Below, in pieces: positions 32,021 to 44,758 of a stretch of 64,000 nucleotides of DNA. Under the pieces are notes generated by a model. The model saw nothing but the letters and a program-made list of their open reading frames with translations. It was not told the DNA's origin and made no database searches. The first letter of the stretch is position 1. Each line of letters starts with the position of its first letter. A program made the translations under genes and the position numbers. The stretch comes from Xiphias gladius (Eukaryota; Chordata; Actinopteri; Istiophoriformes; Xiphiidae), in contig NC_053406.1 of NCBI RefSeq assembly GCF_016859285.1, positions 15,331,001 to 15,395,000 on the forward strand, read 5' to 3'.

Positions 32021-35000
32021 TCACTGCTCTGGCACGGATGTGTCGTCTCTCTCTACTGCCCCCGATCCTCCTGTCTCTAAAAACAGAAATAAGCAAGGTG
32101 TAGGTAGGCACAGCAGAGCCTGGAAAGGACAGTTCCTGTGTATGCTCTTATCATCAAGGTTAAACGCTGTGATACATAGTCGCAAACTGTAACCTTACTT
32201 GTGGGTGGATCTTTTGTAAAAAAAAACTTGAAGAAAACTTTATATCGAGTTGCTACTTAAGGAGGAATCTTTCTATAATGCAAATGAATTCAAGTAGAAT
32301 TTACTTTTCTAAGTATTTTGCAATTCTGAGAACTTAATTCCTTGTGACTGCTGACATAACTGGTGAGCGCAAAAACCCACTTCTGTTGTGAAAAAGGGGT
32401 CTCCCCCATTGGGAGGGGCTCAGGATGCTCGGTTCCAATCTGACAGGTCCATTAATTCTGCTCAGCCCTCGGAAGCATATACTGTAACTGAAGCACCTGG
32501 AGCTATAAATACATCTCCTACATAAGCATGCAAGGCAGCCAGCAATTGGGTTACAGAGAATCATTGACATACATGCCTTGTGTCAGGCACATCCCCAAAG
32601 AAAATCTTGCTTTGTCTTACAGGAAAAGGTGTGGCCGAGCATCTAAAGCCTTCTCTTACTTCTCAAAAAACCTCTCTAATTCACACGTGCTTGGTGGTTC
32701 AGGCTCAAAACATATGATTTGAGCGGATATCTGATGTAAATGTGTGGTTGAGTTTTAAGAGTTTTATATTGTGCTATTGTTGCCTGGCTTTGGTTTGTAT
32801 AAGCATAAAAACAAATCTAAATGAAACCTTTGTTGAACTAATAGATGTGCCCCGGAGAACACAGCAAAACATTTTTGGATTAACTGAATTCTGAAACCAT
32901 TTCCTCCTCCAACGTTGTATAAAATAAAAATTGGAAAACATCATAACATTGTGAGAATATAACTTTTCTGGGAGAACCTGCCTCTCTCATGATTTACCAG
33001 CACATCTAGAGGCAGATTCATTTATAACCCCTTTAACAGAATTAATTGAAAGATTCAACCATCTGTTGCTGGAGAGCTCATGGAATAATTAAATGAGTCA
33101 TTCAGTTATGTTTTCTATCAATCACACTTGGTATAACCCATAAGGGCCTCAATAGGTGCATTTAATTATTTATCGCTTTTAAAATGGTTTCCTTTCCCAG
33201 TGTGTAAAATGGTAAATCATTTTGTGTTCCTGCATTATGCTCAAGTGTTCGGCTCTGAGGAAAGGTTATGGTCACAAGATTTTTCCAATTTCATCTCAAG
33301 ATGGGACACCCGTTAAACCAAAGACTAATACTCTACCAACAACATGGAGAATATCCTTAAAACATCAAACTAGGCAGCATTACTGTGCAGATTTGCATTA
33401 TGCCAAACATTTGCTTCCTTATCGTATATAAAATATAAAATTGCTTTAACTCCAAGTCTCACAAGACTCTGTTTATGGTCAAATAAGCAACTTATGCTCT
33501 CCATCACTTACCTTATATCACCTACTGTAGTTACATCTCCTGATGGGCGCCTCCGTTACCATCCTTATAGTCACTAGCCAGAATGCCCTCTTTAACGGCA
33601 TTATATGACCTACGCCTATCTCTTGGTTCTATACCACCGACCTGTGTCCCCCTGGCTGCCGTTGAACGCATCACCAGTGCTGCTCACCTCCTCCCCTTCT
33701 GCTTTGTCCTCCGGCTTCATCTTCTTACGGGTCATGTGACCACGGAAGCCGGCCTGGATCTTGGCAGCAGCCCTGTTGGCCTCAGGGTCATCCAGGGGGA
33801 TGTCCATGATGTCCTCCTCCTCCTGAGGTCGGCTGCACTCCTCCTGCTCAGAGGACCACACAGTGATGATTTCTCACAGTAGGACAGCAAATTAAATTAG
33901 CATATGGTGATTTTTTCTTCCTCAAACACTGGTGGGTGAATCTCATCATTAAAATATTGTGTTCATATTTTGCAAAGTTAATTCTATATGCTACAACACT
34001 GTCTTTTTGACAGCATGGGATGTGTGCTTGCTGCCGAGTAGCTAACTTATCTCGACTTAAGTGAGGCTCTCAAGAAGTCAATGACCTACATTTGCCTCCC
34101 TTGTTTGCACTCCCTTTCTCCTGTTGTCATATACTGTATAATACACTGCTGTAGAAAACATGTCTGAGTCAAACTATTTTGTAATGACTTACCATGGTCT
34201 GCTGTTTTTTTTTTGTTTTTTTATGGCAGACAGTGGACTCCCAAACTGAGCAACGGACATTTGAGGTCACTCATTATTGTTCATTACACCAAATAAAGAA
34301 ATCTGCTTTTTCTCTGAAGAAACAAAGAAGGTGTAAAAGATAGCTGCATGTTTGACTATCTATTAATAGCTAATGATTTTGATTTCACATAAACTGGCGT
34401 TATGGTTAAAAAAGGGTTAAGTTTAAAATCATCTTTCAAGGAAAAAAAAAACTTCTGGCCCTGCAACCTTTGGCTGAAAAGGATGACCCAGCAAAAATGC
34501 TACTGCAGTCAACACCAGCAGCTTATTCAGTGACTGAAAGTACAGCACCCGCTGTCCCAAAGGAAACGTGTGGTCAACAGAAGAGAAATTCTGGATTGTC
34601 ATAAAGTGTCAGTGGAATAGTGCCAAGGCTGTCGATGAGTTATGTAAACAGCTTTTCAAATTCTGTGGTGAACACAGATCAGCTACACCTCTTGCTTTTC
34701 TTATGGAAACAGACTGACATTTCACACAAAGGCAGCCTACAGCAAAGGCCCACTGTCATCCCACTACCTTGGTGAAGCAGTGCTTCATGTCTCCAGTGAA
34801 ACCCCTCCAGTGTAGGAGTGTGACCACCCACCTGCTCAGCCAGCATTCATTAGCCTCTGTGTCTGACTGCTCACTGAGCAGCCAGAATCCAGCTCTTTTG
34901 CAGCAGCAGAGATGCAGGGCTGCTTCACTGGATTGTGCCGGCTACACACCTTAATGTTTTTATTGCCTCAGGACTTAATAATGACTTAATATGACAGGCT

Positions 35001-35313
35001 GATTTGAAATATTCTGATGCACATTGCATGTAATACCATCCACCTATGATGAAAACGGCTTAATAAAAGGGTTTTATGTATTTGCCTCTCTCTGAAAAAT
35101 TGAACATTTGAGAGTCATAAATACACAAATGGTTAAGATATATTTTACTCTAATTAAGGGAAAAAAACAATCAACAGCACACATGGCAGTATGCAGTCTG
35201 AGGACAACCAAATACTAGTAAATACCATTAGTAATTAATAAGTGGTTAAAAATGAAAAAGAAAACCTAAAAAAAAGTTAATCTGAAGCTTTTACTTACAT
35301 TGTGACAGTCCAT
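32021..35313 (-). CDS. nrgn: NRGN, neurogranin
   Basis: Small postsynaptic protein that holds calcium-free calmodulin through an IQ motif. Exon 1 (35299-35313) encodes only MDCHN and ends in a GTAAGT donor; the human protein begins MDCC. Exon 2 (33688-33843) encodes 52 residues in phase 0, with the family signature [20 protein letters not shown] and then [10 protein letters not shown], followed by an acidic tail. The last exon is less certain. The best reading is 32021-32074, giving [17 protein letters not shown] and a stop after a TTTTTAGAG acceptor, for 74 residues (human 78). A different acceptor nearby would give a five-residue end, EDRGQ. An unusual point is that the serine in KIQASFRGH that PKC phosphorylates in mammals is glycine here (residue 37). 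SPA17 lies directly upstream on the same strand, as in human. Confidence 0.92.
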
Positions 35314-36037
35314 GTCTTACTCTCAGAGATGACTTCAGTCTTCAGAGAAGCTGACTTAGTATGACTTGTATACCTCAATTTCTATGTGGACTAAGCAAAG
35401 CTTTCTTTAAATGAATCTGGTATAAAAAAGATGCCTCACTGGCTCTTACTAACAATCACTGTATGTTCAGTAACACCCGCTCACGCACAGAGTGAGAGAG
35501 AGTAACATACAGTCAGGGAGAGAGGAAGGCAGAAAGAGGGAGGGATGGATAGAGAGACCTCCTACAAACATGACAGCGTGTGTTCCATCTTTTCAGTCTC
35601 ATTAAGTTGCTGACCTACTGTGTTCACATTACTGTTACAGACCTTTAACAGACCGGCAACAGGAACCGAGAACAGCCTAAAGACTGAGGAAGAGTAACTG
35701 AAATAGGCTGAATATGCAAACTATTTCATGACTGATTGAGTGATTTAAAGTTTGACAGTTTTGGAACAAGTGAAAATGATGCAAGTATTTAGTCTGGATA
35801 TTAATAAGGAACAGGCAAAGTGACTACCACATGGACTGAGCATCATAAAAACTTCATAAATTGCAGTGTTACAATCATAAACTCCACAAATGAAAACAGA
35901 TGACCAACATAGAAATACCATATAAAAGCCAGATGGTCATAAATAATAATAATTGCTGACTTTCAAATTCTACTAATAGCATGAAAATAAAAAAGTGTAA
36001 GCATCTTGGACTGTTTTACACTAGGAGGTGTTATAAA

Positions 36038-36043
36038 TTTATT
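36038..36043 (-). terminator. Candidate SPA17 polyadenylation signal
   Basis: Minus-strand AATAAA, overlapping the TAA stop of the proposed last SPA17 exon (TCTAATAAATTT). It supports a transcript end here but leaves almost no 3' UTR. Confidence 0.45.
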
Positions 36044-37569
36044 AGAGGCTGAGTGAGCAAACAGCCCTCTCCATCCCTCTGATCCCAGCTGGTATGGCCG
36101 CCCACACTCCTCTGCCAGCCTCAGAGACAAGACGGAGAGGGAGAGAAACAGAAAACATCAATTTATCTGAGTTATATCTCTGACATTAATGCTCTCCTGC
36201 TGGTTTGCTAACCAATCAAACAATATGTTAAGTTATCCTCACGCCCAATTTCACTAAGCCGACTTGCTTTATCAATCAATTCACTTTGTTAATTTGGAGG
36301 AATGATAACCACTGTGTAATTAAATTTACTGTAATCAATCATACTGCTGGTAGTCTGCTCATAGTAGACTAATCATTAGTATATGTAACACAATATTTAT
36401 CAACCTAAGATGGTTAGAGTATAGGAACATCAGTGTGGGCACTTGTGAAAAGTGAGTTAAAGGCATAAAAGTTCAAATAAAGACTAAACAATGCATCTGA
36501 GATACTGCAGCTAGGTCACTGTAAGAACAGATGGCCTATATACTGTACAGTTTTGTAATAGCTTTGTTTCAGCTGAAATAAATTCTGCCACTAAGCAAGA
36601 GTATACAAAGTAGCAGTTCATATAGAAATACAAAAGTGTGTTTTTAGTGTTTAACCAGTCAGTTAGAAACTGCTATTAAAGGTAGATTACTGATACAAAT
36701 GGTGCCTAGCAACTATCAGCATCACCATCTCCTATTAATTCCATGACGACACTAAAAGAGAGCAGGATGGTGAGGGGTTACCATGGTAACATCCTTAGTA
36801 CCCCTTCCTACACTCCTTCCATGCGTGTTTGGAACCCTGTTGGTCCAGACAAATCAGACGGGGCTAACTGTGACAGCAGTAAAAATGTTAAAGGCTAATC
36901 AACTAGACAAATTGTTCAATCTGTTTTATATGATGAGAGATTACCGAATTCAGTTTCAATCTGTGGAGGCTGTGGTGGCTCCCAAGAGGAGAGTGGATCT
37001 GGCACTAACAAAGCAACCGTATTACAGTTTTATGAGCATGCGGCAGAGTAAAAGCCTCAAACAGAATCTTGAACATGCCAGTATATGAACAAAGACACAG
37101 ATAATGCTGAACTTTAAGACTGAAACTGCAATTTCTGTATATTTCAGTCAAGACAATTCTGATTATGACCCTCTCTTTGACATTCCAAGTTTATCAGAGC
37201 AGCTACCATACGTCATCCACAAAATTAACTGTTTTGGAGATATTTTCAATTATCTAACCCCTAGAAAGCCCAGGGGAGAAAAAAACGTGAGGGCCACTGT
37301 TGTTTAGACTCATGTTTGAAGGGTTTATTTATATAGGCTAGAGACACCTCTGTCTGAAACTGTATGAACATTTATCCAGAGCCTGCTGATAAAAGTGGAG
37401 GAGATGTGGTGAGCTGCATTAGCCTCTATTATATTCAAATCATACAAGTTATGACAACAAATGGTAAGCAATCAAAAATGTTCATATGTACTGTAAGGGC
37501 ATATAAAAATGTGTGAAATACCATGCGTCACTGATGTATGTACATATATATATATATATATATATATAG

Positions 37570-37653
<84 letters not shown>

Positions 37654-40583
37654 CGTGTGTAGTATCATGTGCAATTTGCCCTCACATTCTCTAGCTACTG
37701 CAGCTATGGCAACGCACGCACACACATACATAAGAAGTGTCAAACTTTACCTTGTCACTACTGCCTTCAGGCTCTGTGGTGGCTTTTTCAAACCCAAGTG
37801 GCCTTTCTTCTCCTTGTTGGTCAGCAGCTGTCCCATTTGCACTACGAGTGAGGCTGATGCTCTCCTCTTCACACATTACATCACTCTTCTCTTGTATTTC
37901 AGAATCAATCTTTCCTTCTTTTATAACTTTCTCTGCTTCCTTTGATGTGACCTCGTTTTCTTCCACTGCATCCTCTGGCTGTAAATCTACCAGTGTTCTC
38001 TGATTCTCTTCTGGTAGATGTTGTGTACTTGCCTCTAAGGTTTCACTCTCTGCCTCCATTGCAGCCTTTGATGTACTTGACTGGAAATGATTTTCTGCAA
38101 CACAATCATCAATGTCTTCATCCTCCATCTCACTATAACCTCCTGTATGTATGTCCTCTTTGTCTTCTCCAGCCGTGTCTGTCGTCTCATCATCTTTAAA
38201 GCCAGGGTCATTTGACTTCATTTCTTCTTCTCTTATCTTCTCGTTATCTTCATTTGTATGATCGGCTTCATCCTCTGGGTTCTCTTTGTCTGCCTCGGTG
38301 GTGGGCTGATGTGATGTGCTGATGTTTTTCACACCTTCTCCCTTCTCATCATCATCACTGTCATTTAAATTTAAGTCATTTGTGTTCACCTTCTCCTTCA
38401 TTAGATCAGATGTCTCATGCTGACTTTCCATTTCCTCCCCTTCAGAGTTAAATTCTTTTTCAACTCCCTCCATTTCAGGTTCATCGTGGTGTTCTGAACG
38501 AGATAGAGCTTGGTCTGCTGCTACAGCAGTTACTTCCTTGGACTCTTTCTCCTGTTGCATCTCTAATATCTTGGTCTCTAAGACCTCTACTAAACCCTTT
38601 TCCTCTGGCTGTTTCTCCCTGACCTCAGTAATCTGCTGAGCCTCTGGAACATCTTCAAAGCTAATCTCAACCAAAGAATCCCTGTTTGGTACAGCCTTAC
38701 TATCTACACCAGCCTCAATATGAGCTAAAGTTTCATGTGTATCCCCAGAAGTTTCAGTCTCAGTTCCTTTCTCTTCCTTTGTTTTTTCTGCCTGTTCTTC
38801 TGCTTCTTGTTGATTGCCCTCAGGGGCTTCAAATTTAGATAGTGATGATTGTACAAGAGTTTCCTCAGGTTGGGGTTTTAAGCTTTCCTCTTCAATGGCA
38901 AGTGTATCATTTTCAACAGTGGCTCTTTTCGTTGTTCTCTCTGTTCCTCCAAGCTCTGTAGCACAAACGTCATCAGCCAATGACAGAAAGACCTCCACTG
39001 GTTCTTCAACTTCAAAATTGTTCTCTCCTTGTGAGTCTACATTCTCATTATGAACAACTGCAGTCTCTTTTTTATCACCTTCCTCATCTCCAGCCATTCC
39101 TAACTCCTGAGCACACACATCTACATTATAAACCCCACTGAATAATAACAAGTCAGTGGACTCTAACTCAGATAGAGGTACATCTTGGTCTGGACCATAG
39201 CTGCTATCGTTTTCGTTAACTGCCCTGTCAACTTGATCAAGTCTATTTATTGTGAGATGTTTTTCCTTCTCTTTCCCACTCAGTTCACTTGACTGTACAT
39301 CTGCAGCTGGAAGCCTGTTGATTGATTCCACTTCTGAAAGTCTCTTTTCCACTGAACTAATCTGTTTCCCTTTAATATCATGTTTTTCTTCTTCTTCTTT
39401 GCTTTCAGTTAAATCAACCTCTTCAGATACATTAGGTTGTGTGGTGGAAAGATTTGAGGCTTCTGCTGAATGACTTGATTCATCTTCAGTTTGGGACTCA
39501 TATGATTCTTCTCTAAAAAGTTCCAATCAAAATAAAAGATTTAATGTGAGAAATGTTCAGTATGACAAGGGGAAAATTTAAGTGACAACATAAATGAAAA
39601 TGATGCTTCTCCAAAACCATGCAATGTCATAATGCCTGTCACTGTGTTGTTGCAGCTGTACAATACATTCATATTCTAGTAGATACTACTGCATTTGCTT
39701 ATAACATCTGAACACATTATTTTAACAACTGTAGAGTGATTATTTTCTGGCATTTAAAAACTACACCTTCCATTGCTTGGACAATGCCTGTATATCCAAA
39801 CCCCAGAGCAGGTGTAGCTGCGAAGTTATTATGCAGGGATAATTGCAGTTTTATGACTATGATTGTATAGTCCTAAATCTGTCTCCTAATTTTCCTAGTC
39901 AGGACAAAAACCACAACCACGTCTACAGAAAACCTCACACTAAATGACTCCTGATGTGAACCTTTTAGTAATAAACATGAAAAAATAATATTGCATTCTC
40001 ATCTCCACTTGTCACTATCCTTTCCCTCATTTCATCATCTCCCTCTCCTGTTGATCCTCTTGGGTTTTGATAGCACATAGGGTGAGACTCACTTGGAAAT
40101 AGAGATCTCTGTTGCAGGCTCGTTTTCAGGACTAGCCTGTTGGGAAGAAAACAAACAACAAAGGTCTAAGGCTAAACAGAGACTCACTGATAAACAGAGG
40201 AAAGATTTAGAGGTATGCTAAGAGTAGTAGGCTTATATACTGTAGGAGGATTTCATACCCCAGTAGCCTTGAATGCAGGGTTGTTGTAAAATCTATCTTC
40301 CAGTTTAGCAGCCCACTCAGCGGGGTCCATGCCACTCTCTGCAAACAAAAAAAAAAGTAAATAATAATAATAATTTGACAGCAGTTAATCGCATTCGTCC
40401 CATTTTACAACATAGAAACTTGGAGCTACCTTCTCTTTGTTTGAGAAGTGCCTCGAAGTACTGTGCAGCATATTCAGGGATGTCTTCAGGCTGGTCTCGT
40501 AGGACTTCTCTGGCCAGTCCTTCCAGGATTGTACCAAATCCTCGCGGGACCCGCAGGTGAGTGTTGGAGAAAGGCACTGCCAT
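36042..40583 (-). CDS. spa17: SPA17 (Sp17) with a very long acidic insert
   Basis: Sperm-tail protein that binds A-kinase anchoring proteins through a PKA RII-type dimerisation/docking domain. Exons: 40430-40583, 40259-40338, 40093-40136, 37751-39512 and, tentatively, 36042-36119; cumulative phases agree and give 705 residues. Exon 1 begins MAVPFSNTHLRVPRGFG and holds the docking helices through QPEDIPEYAAQYFEALL. Exon 2 reads EWAAKLEDRFYNNPAF, matching the mammalian EWGSKVEDRFYNN. Exon 4 alone encodes about 587 residues rich in Glu, Asp, Ser, Thr and Lys, so the protein is more than four times the length of human SPA17 (151). The proposed last exon contains an IQ-like AAIPAGIRG with Gln replaced by Pro, and its stop overlaps an AATAAA. 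The IQ motif found in mammalian SPA17 is otherwise missing. NRGN follows 0.7 kb downstream. Confidence 0.87.
37543..37651. repeat. (TA)n-(CA)n compound microsatellite
   Basis: About 26 bp of TA followed by about 80 bp of CA, starting 100 bp downstream (in SPA17 sense) of the exon 4 donor. On the SPA17 sense strand it reads GT repeats then TA. Confidence 0.98.
37751..39512 (-). other. spa17: SPA17 exon 4, 1.76-kb acidic low-complexity exon
   Basis: A single uninterrupted reading frame of 587 codons with a clean acceptor (CTTTTTAG) and donor (AAG|GTAAAG). It joins exon 3 in phase 2 and leaves in phase 0. The sequence is dominated by Glu/Asp with short Lys-Glu stretches such as KEEEEKHD and REEEMKSND. 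No tandem unit is obvious, cysteines are few, and there is no membrane segment. It is predicted to be intrinsically disordered. A methionine just before the acceptor makes the frame look like a separate gene, but homology places it inside SPA17. Confidence 0.85.
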
Positions 40584-40988
40584 TTTTTCAAGATAAACTT
40601 GGGCGGTAACAAGAGATATCTGACCTGGAGAAGTTTGGCCTCTGTAGTTTATTTACCTTCTTCCGATGTTTAGCGTAGAATGGGAGAGAAGCTAACGTTA
40701 GCTGGGAACTTTGTAAAGAACATAATGTTAGCTTAACGTTTGTAGTTAGGGCAGCCGCACACCAATTAAACTGATTAATATATCTTCAGTAACATTTAAA
40801 AAATGTCAAAACATGAGTAATTCGTTGCACCTGTTACCTGATATTACTTTAAATTCGTACCCACCTGTACTTTTAAATGCTATAGCTAACAACAGTAGAC
40901 TTTTTGTTGATAACTGTTTCTAAGCGACGACTCTAACTACGGATACTGACAAGGCTCAAATGCTATAAAACTCACAAGAAATAATGTC

Positions 40989-40994
40989 TTTATT
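40989..40994 (-). terminator. Candidate polyadenylation signal of the ITIM receptor
   Basis: Minus-strand AATAAA about 150 bases after the receptor's stop codon and about 400 bases before the SPA17 start codon, a reasonable position for a short 3' UTR. Confidence 0.55.
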
Positions 40995-41142
40995 GGATAT
41001 AATTTCGGGTTCATTATACACATAACACACTGAAAGCAAACTATACAAGTACACATAAAATACCATTATTTAAAATAAAAAAAAAGACATATAACGTGTA
41101 TTAGCATGTATAGCGAAATCAGACGTGATTCCCTTCTCTCTC

Positions 41143-43836
41143 TCAGGCATATGTGATGACTGCATATTCCGAGTTGGTGCTCATCTTGCGGCTGACCTCT
41201 CTGGGCAGGGGGACATGCAGTCTGTCAGCTGATCGTGAGGCTTGCAGGTGAGACCTTGATTCATCCCCCCACCACTGGAGGGGAGGCAGAGAAAAACGTA
41301 TGTGGCATGTAGGGAATAGCAACCCTGGTCCTCCCCTAAAGCTCTTTAATAATATTATCAGTGATAGTAAAAGATAAATGTGGTTGTATTACATGGTATG
41401 TTTAAAAGTGACAGGAAGACACGGTAAGCCCCAACTTGTTTCAAAGCAATGTGTTGGTAGGTTTGCATTTTGACCTTGCAGTCTGCAAATATGCAGACAA
41501 CAAGAAAATCAATTTTTAAAAAAAAAGGAAAATCTGCTGAAAATGTGGTTAAAATTACACACTTTAATTCAATACCTGTGCAGTAAGTTCTACCGTCATT
41601 AAGGCTATGTTCAGGTTCTATTTAAACAGTTTTAGAGAGATGGTGATTCTTCACACTGAAAGGTGTTTCTAAAGTTTAGTCGAACCTAGTCGATATAAAC
41701 ACCTAAAATAAATAAATTAGTAACTGACCCGATGTCTGTTTATAAAAACACATACTTATGAAATGCGTACACACTTTATAATATACAAAATGACAAGACT
41801 CCCCATTTTTAAGTTTCTTGTTTGGCAAACCGGAAGTGACTGATACTCTCTACGTATGGTAGCTCCTTTGTTCACCTAAGCCTTGAGCTGGCTATAAAGC
41901 ATAGCCAAGTAACTGCTCATTAATTTAAGATGATATAATCTGGGTCTTCATTGTGCCTCCTTGTACACCAACAGCAATCAACTGTAACTGATAACCACAA
42001 CGTAGGCATTTACCAGCTTTAGATTTGTGATCAACTCTCAAGTCCCTCACCTCTTTTTGATCTCCGGAAGTCGAGTAGCCAACCTGAGTGAGCTCTGGTG
42101 TACTGACACCTCGGACAGTGATCATTATGTCAGCATATGGAACCTCAGTGTCACTCTCATTATCTGGATCAAAGAAATTATTCAATATATTAGTAATTGT
42201 TGGTCTTTGCATTGTAAACGGTGATTCTGAGTCACTTAGAAAAGATGTGTGGTATTACTCTTCCAGAGATCATCTTACCTGGTGTTGGAATCCTCAAAGT
42301 CACTCTTTCACTTTGTGTTGACAGTGACCCTGGGGAACATGACAGGTAAGAATGACAGGACTGCATTTTGAGGCTAAAATTCTTGCATTTCATATTTGAT
42401 ATTTTAAAGTATTTACCCTTCACTGGTGAGAGGACAGCGTGATATGGCAGTGGTGAGCTGAAACGGTAATGGATAAAGACATTGACTAATTAAGAATTTT
42501 GCAAAATCATTGCTGTGTTATTGAACAATGAAGTTTACCCAAATAGTCATTTGTAAATTGTACTCACCCTGACCTGGACACAACAGACTCCCCTGGAATG
42601 TGTGACATTGTTAATACAATGATGGAGATAAAATGTTATGTATTTTCTCAAGTTTTCTTAAGTGTATCTTCATAGTGTAATATTTTGCAATCACCTTTAC
42701 CATGCCAGCTCTGTCTGCTCCGGTTCAGACACAGGTAAGCGGCCAATGCTGCGAGCACCATGGCCACAGCAACGGTAACTGTTGCTAAAATCTTGATCCC
42801 AGTAAATTCTCCTGTTAAAATTGAAACAACAGTATTAACTTAGATTGCATTGGATTGAAAGGAGAACTTTTACTTGTCAGTTCCACATATAGATGCACAT
42901 AACTACACATAATACAGTCAAACATTATCTATGTTGATAAACTTAATATTCTGCACTGTTTCAAAGTGCCATCTCACCTCCACTTGAATCTTTTGGCTTA
43001 GCAGGAAGTGATGCTGAGAAATGTAAAACATAGTAAGCATTAATGAATTAAAAGTAATGTGATTTTGTAATATTTTATATCAGGTATTTTTTTAAACATA
43101 CAAGGTCCTTACAAGTTTCAGTTTTTGTTTCAGTCTTTGGAGTATCTGTCAAGTTTGGGGCTTTTGTTTGAGCTGAAAACAAACAATCGATAAACACTGA
43201 TATTAAATCTCCTTCTGACTTCGTAACATTTGTTTACTTGCTGCTTTCTTAAAGAACTGCCAAGGCAAGATCTATATATATCTTATATTGATTTTCACAT
43301 AAAAATGTTTATCTACCTTCTAGTTGCAGTAAAACAATGCGCTCAGTTTTCTGTGGAAGCTGAGGGTCATCTGTGTCTTGTGTGTAGCAAGTGTAGCTCT
43401 TCTTGAGATCTTCAGCAGACACATTTGACAGATGAAGCGATATTGTGCAAAAGCTGCCTTTGCTGAATATCCCATGACAGCCAGAGTTGTCTGATGCTTT
43501 ACTCCAGCAGCCACGAACAAATCCAGTGGAGCAATTATAGGTGCAGTTTAATGTAAGAGACTCTCCTAACGCTACAGTCAAGAAATCAGTGGGTATCTTC
43601 ATATTAACACAGCTCACAAAATCTGCAAAGAGAGGGAATTTGATTTACTTTACAGAAAAAAACATTATTTTACATCAAATAACAAGCATGACTTTCTAGT
43701 TGGGAGCATCATTGATGACATGTAAGTGTATTTAACACACTTAATTGCTAAAGTCCAGAACAACGACAAAGAGTATATAAACTTTACCTTGCGTCATCCA
43801 AAAAAAGAGCACTGCGAAGTGGACTGAGATCATCAT
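41143..43836 (-). CDS. Single-Ig-domain receptor with two ITIMs, unnamed
   Basis: Ten exons on the minus strand join in phase to 307 residues: 43788-43836, 43317-43622, 43113-43172, 42978-43013, 42701-42811, 42568-42592, 42417-42457, 42279-42329, 42051-42163, 41143-41274. Exon 1 is a signal peptide (ISVHFAVLFFWM). Exon 2 is one Ig-like domain with LTLNCTYNCSTG, GCWSK and SYTCYTQD, and more cysteines than the usual pair. A Thr/Lys/Pro-rich stalk follows, then a membrane span near residues 156-178 (ILATVTVAVAMVLAALAAYL). The cytoplasmic tail has two sequences fitting the ITIM pattern, VPYADI (Tyr236) and SEYAVI (Tyr301), and ends TYA. Such motifs recruit SHP phosphatases, which suggests an inhibitory leukocyte receptor. 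The Ig domain recalls Siglec/CD22-like or other fish immune receptors, but I cannot assign an orthologue. Minus-strand AATAAA lies at 40989-40994. Confidence 0.85.
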
Positions 43837-44758
43837 TGTTGCTGCCCGTTTTTCTGATTCCCGCTGCCTCGAAAAACAAGCAATCGAATAGCTTGTTCTC
43901 TTGGAGTTAGGTGATTCTTGCACCTGCAGGAAAATACTCAAATACCTAAAAATATGTACCAACCTTTGGGTACAGGAAGTGGTATACAACAGGATTTAGA
44001 GCTATGTAAAAATAATTCATAACTTTCCATTCATTGCACCTGACTTCCTGCAAAGTACATTTCTGTTGAAAGTTTAAAGGACAATAGCATATTCCCAAAC
44101 TGATGATACACCGATGACATACTAACATTTAAATTACCAAAATTTACTTACACATTAATACTGCAAAGCATACAGTTTGCACCTGGCTTGAGAAAAGATA
44201 CAGGACATGATAGTGCAGTTTGCACACACATCTGCACATGCACCACTGCTCACTCTTTGCTCGCACAGAGGATGTGGCTGATGTTCATTTCCAACTATAA
44301 TTACATCATTCATTTTAAATCCTCTGCCTTTGAAACAAAAGGGATCTTTTGTGATAAAGCAATCAATGCTATCCTAATTTCAATGATTCCAGAAATCTAG
44401 CTGATTTTTTTTAATCTTTCCCATATTTTATTTTCATTATAACCTCTAAATTAATTAGGTGGGTTTCATAAATAATTGAACTGATCCACAAACAGAGACA
44501 ATATCTGGGTTAGCTTTAACACATACTCATACATTATGAAAGTGGAAGGTACAGTTACAGAACATCATTGCACACCATTATCAGCTAGAGCAATCACCTG
44601 GGCATCACATTTCGTGCTCTTGTTTCAGTTTCAGTCACCGAGGGCCTCTCACTTTCATGCCTTTAAACAACCAGTCATGGTGGCTCAAACCAAACAGTTT
44701 TGAATGAAAATATGCTAATAAATGAAACAGAGTGGACTTGATTGGAGATTCAGTGATA
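43837..44758. promoter_or_regulatory. Divergent intergenic region, possible shared promoter
   Basis: The ITIM receptor starts leftward at 43836 and the GCC-repeat gene starts rightward at 44759, so one 0.9-kb interval must hold both 5' flanks. It is AT-rich with no evident CpG island. I could not identify a convincing TATA box or factor site for either gene, so the call rests on geometry. Confidence 0.45.

Noticed and set aside
33583-33882. Plus-strand frame of 99 codons over the NRGN IQ exon
   Set aside because: It is antisense shadow of neurogranin exon 2, whose family signature is unmistakable on the minus strand.
36783-37307. Plus-strand frames between SPA17 exons 4 and 5
   Set aside because: No domain, no splice partners and no homology I recognise; they lie inside a SPA17 intron on the other strand.
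37691-39526. 611-residue acidic frame as a stand-alone gene
   Set aside because: Its first methionine lies before a clear splice acceptor, and the frame continues SPA17 exon 3 in the right phase.
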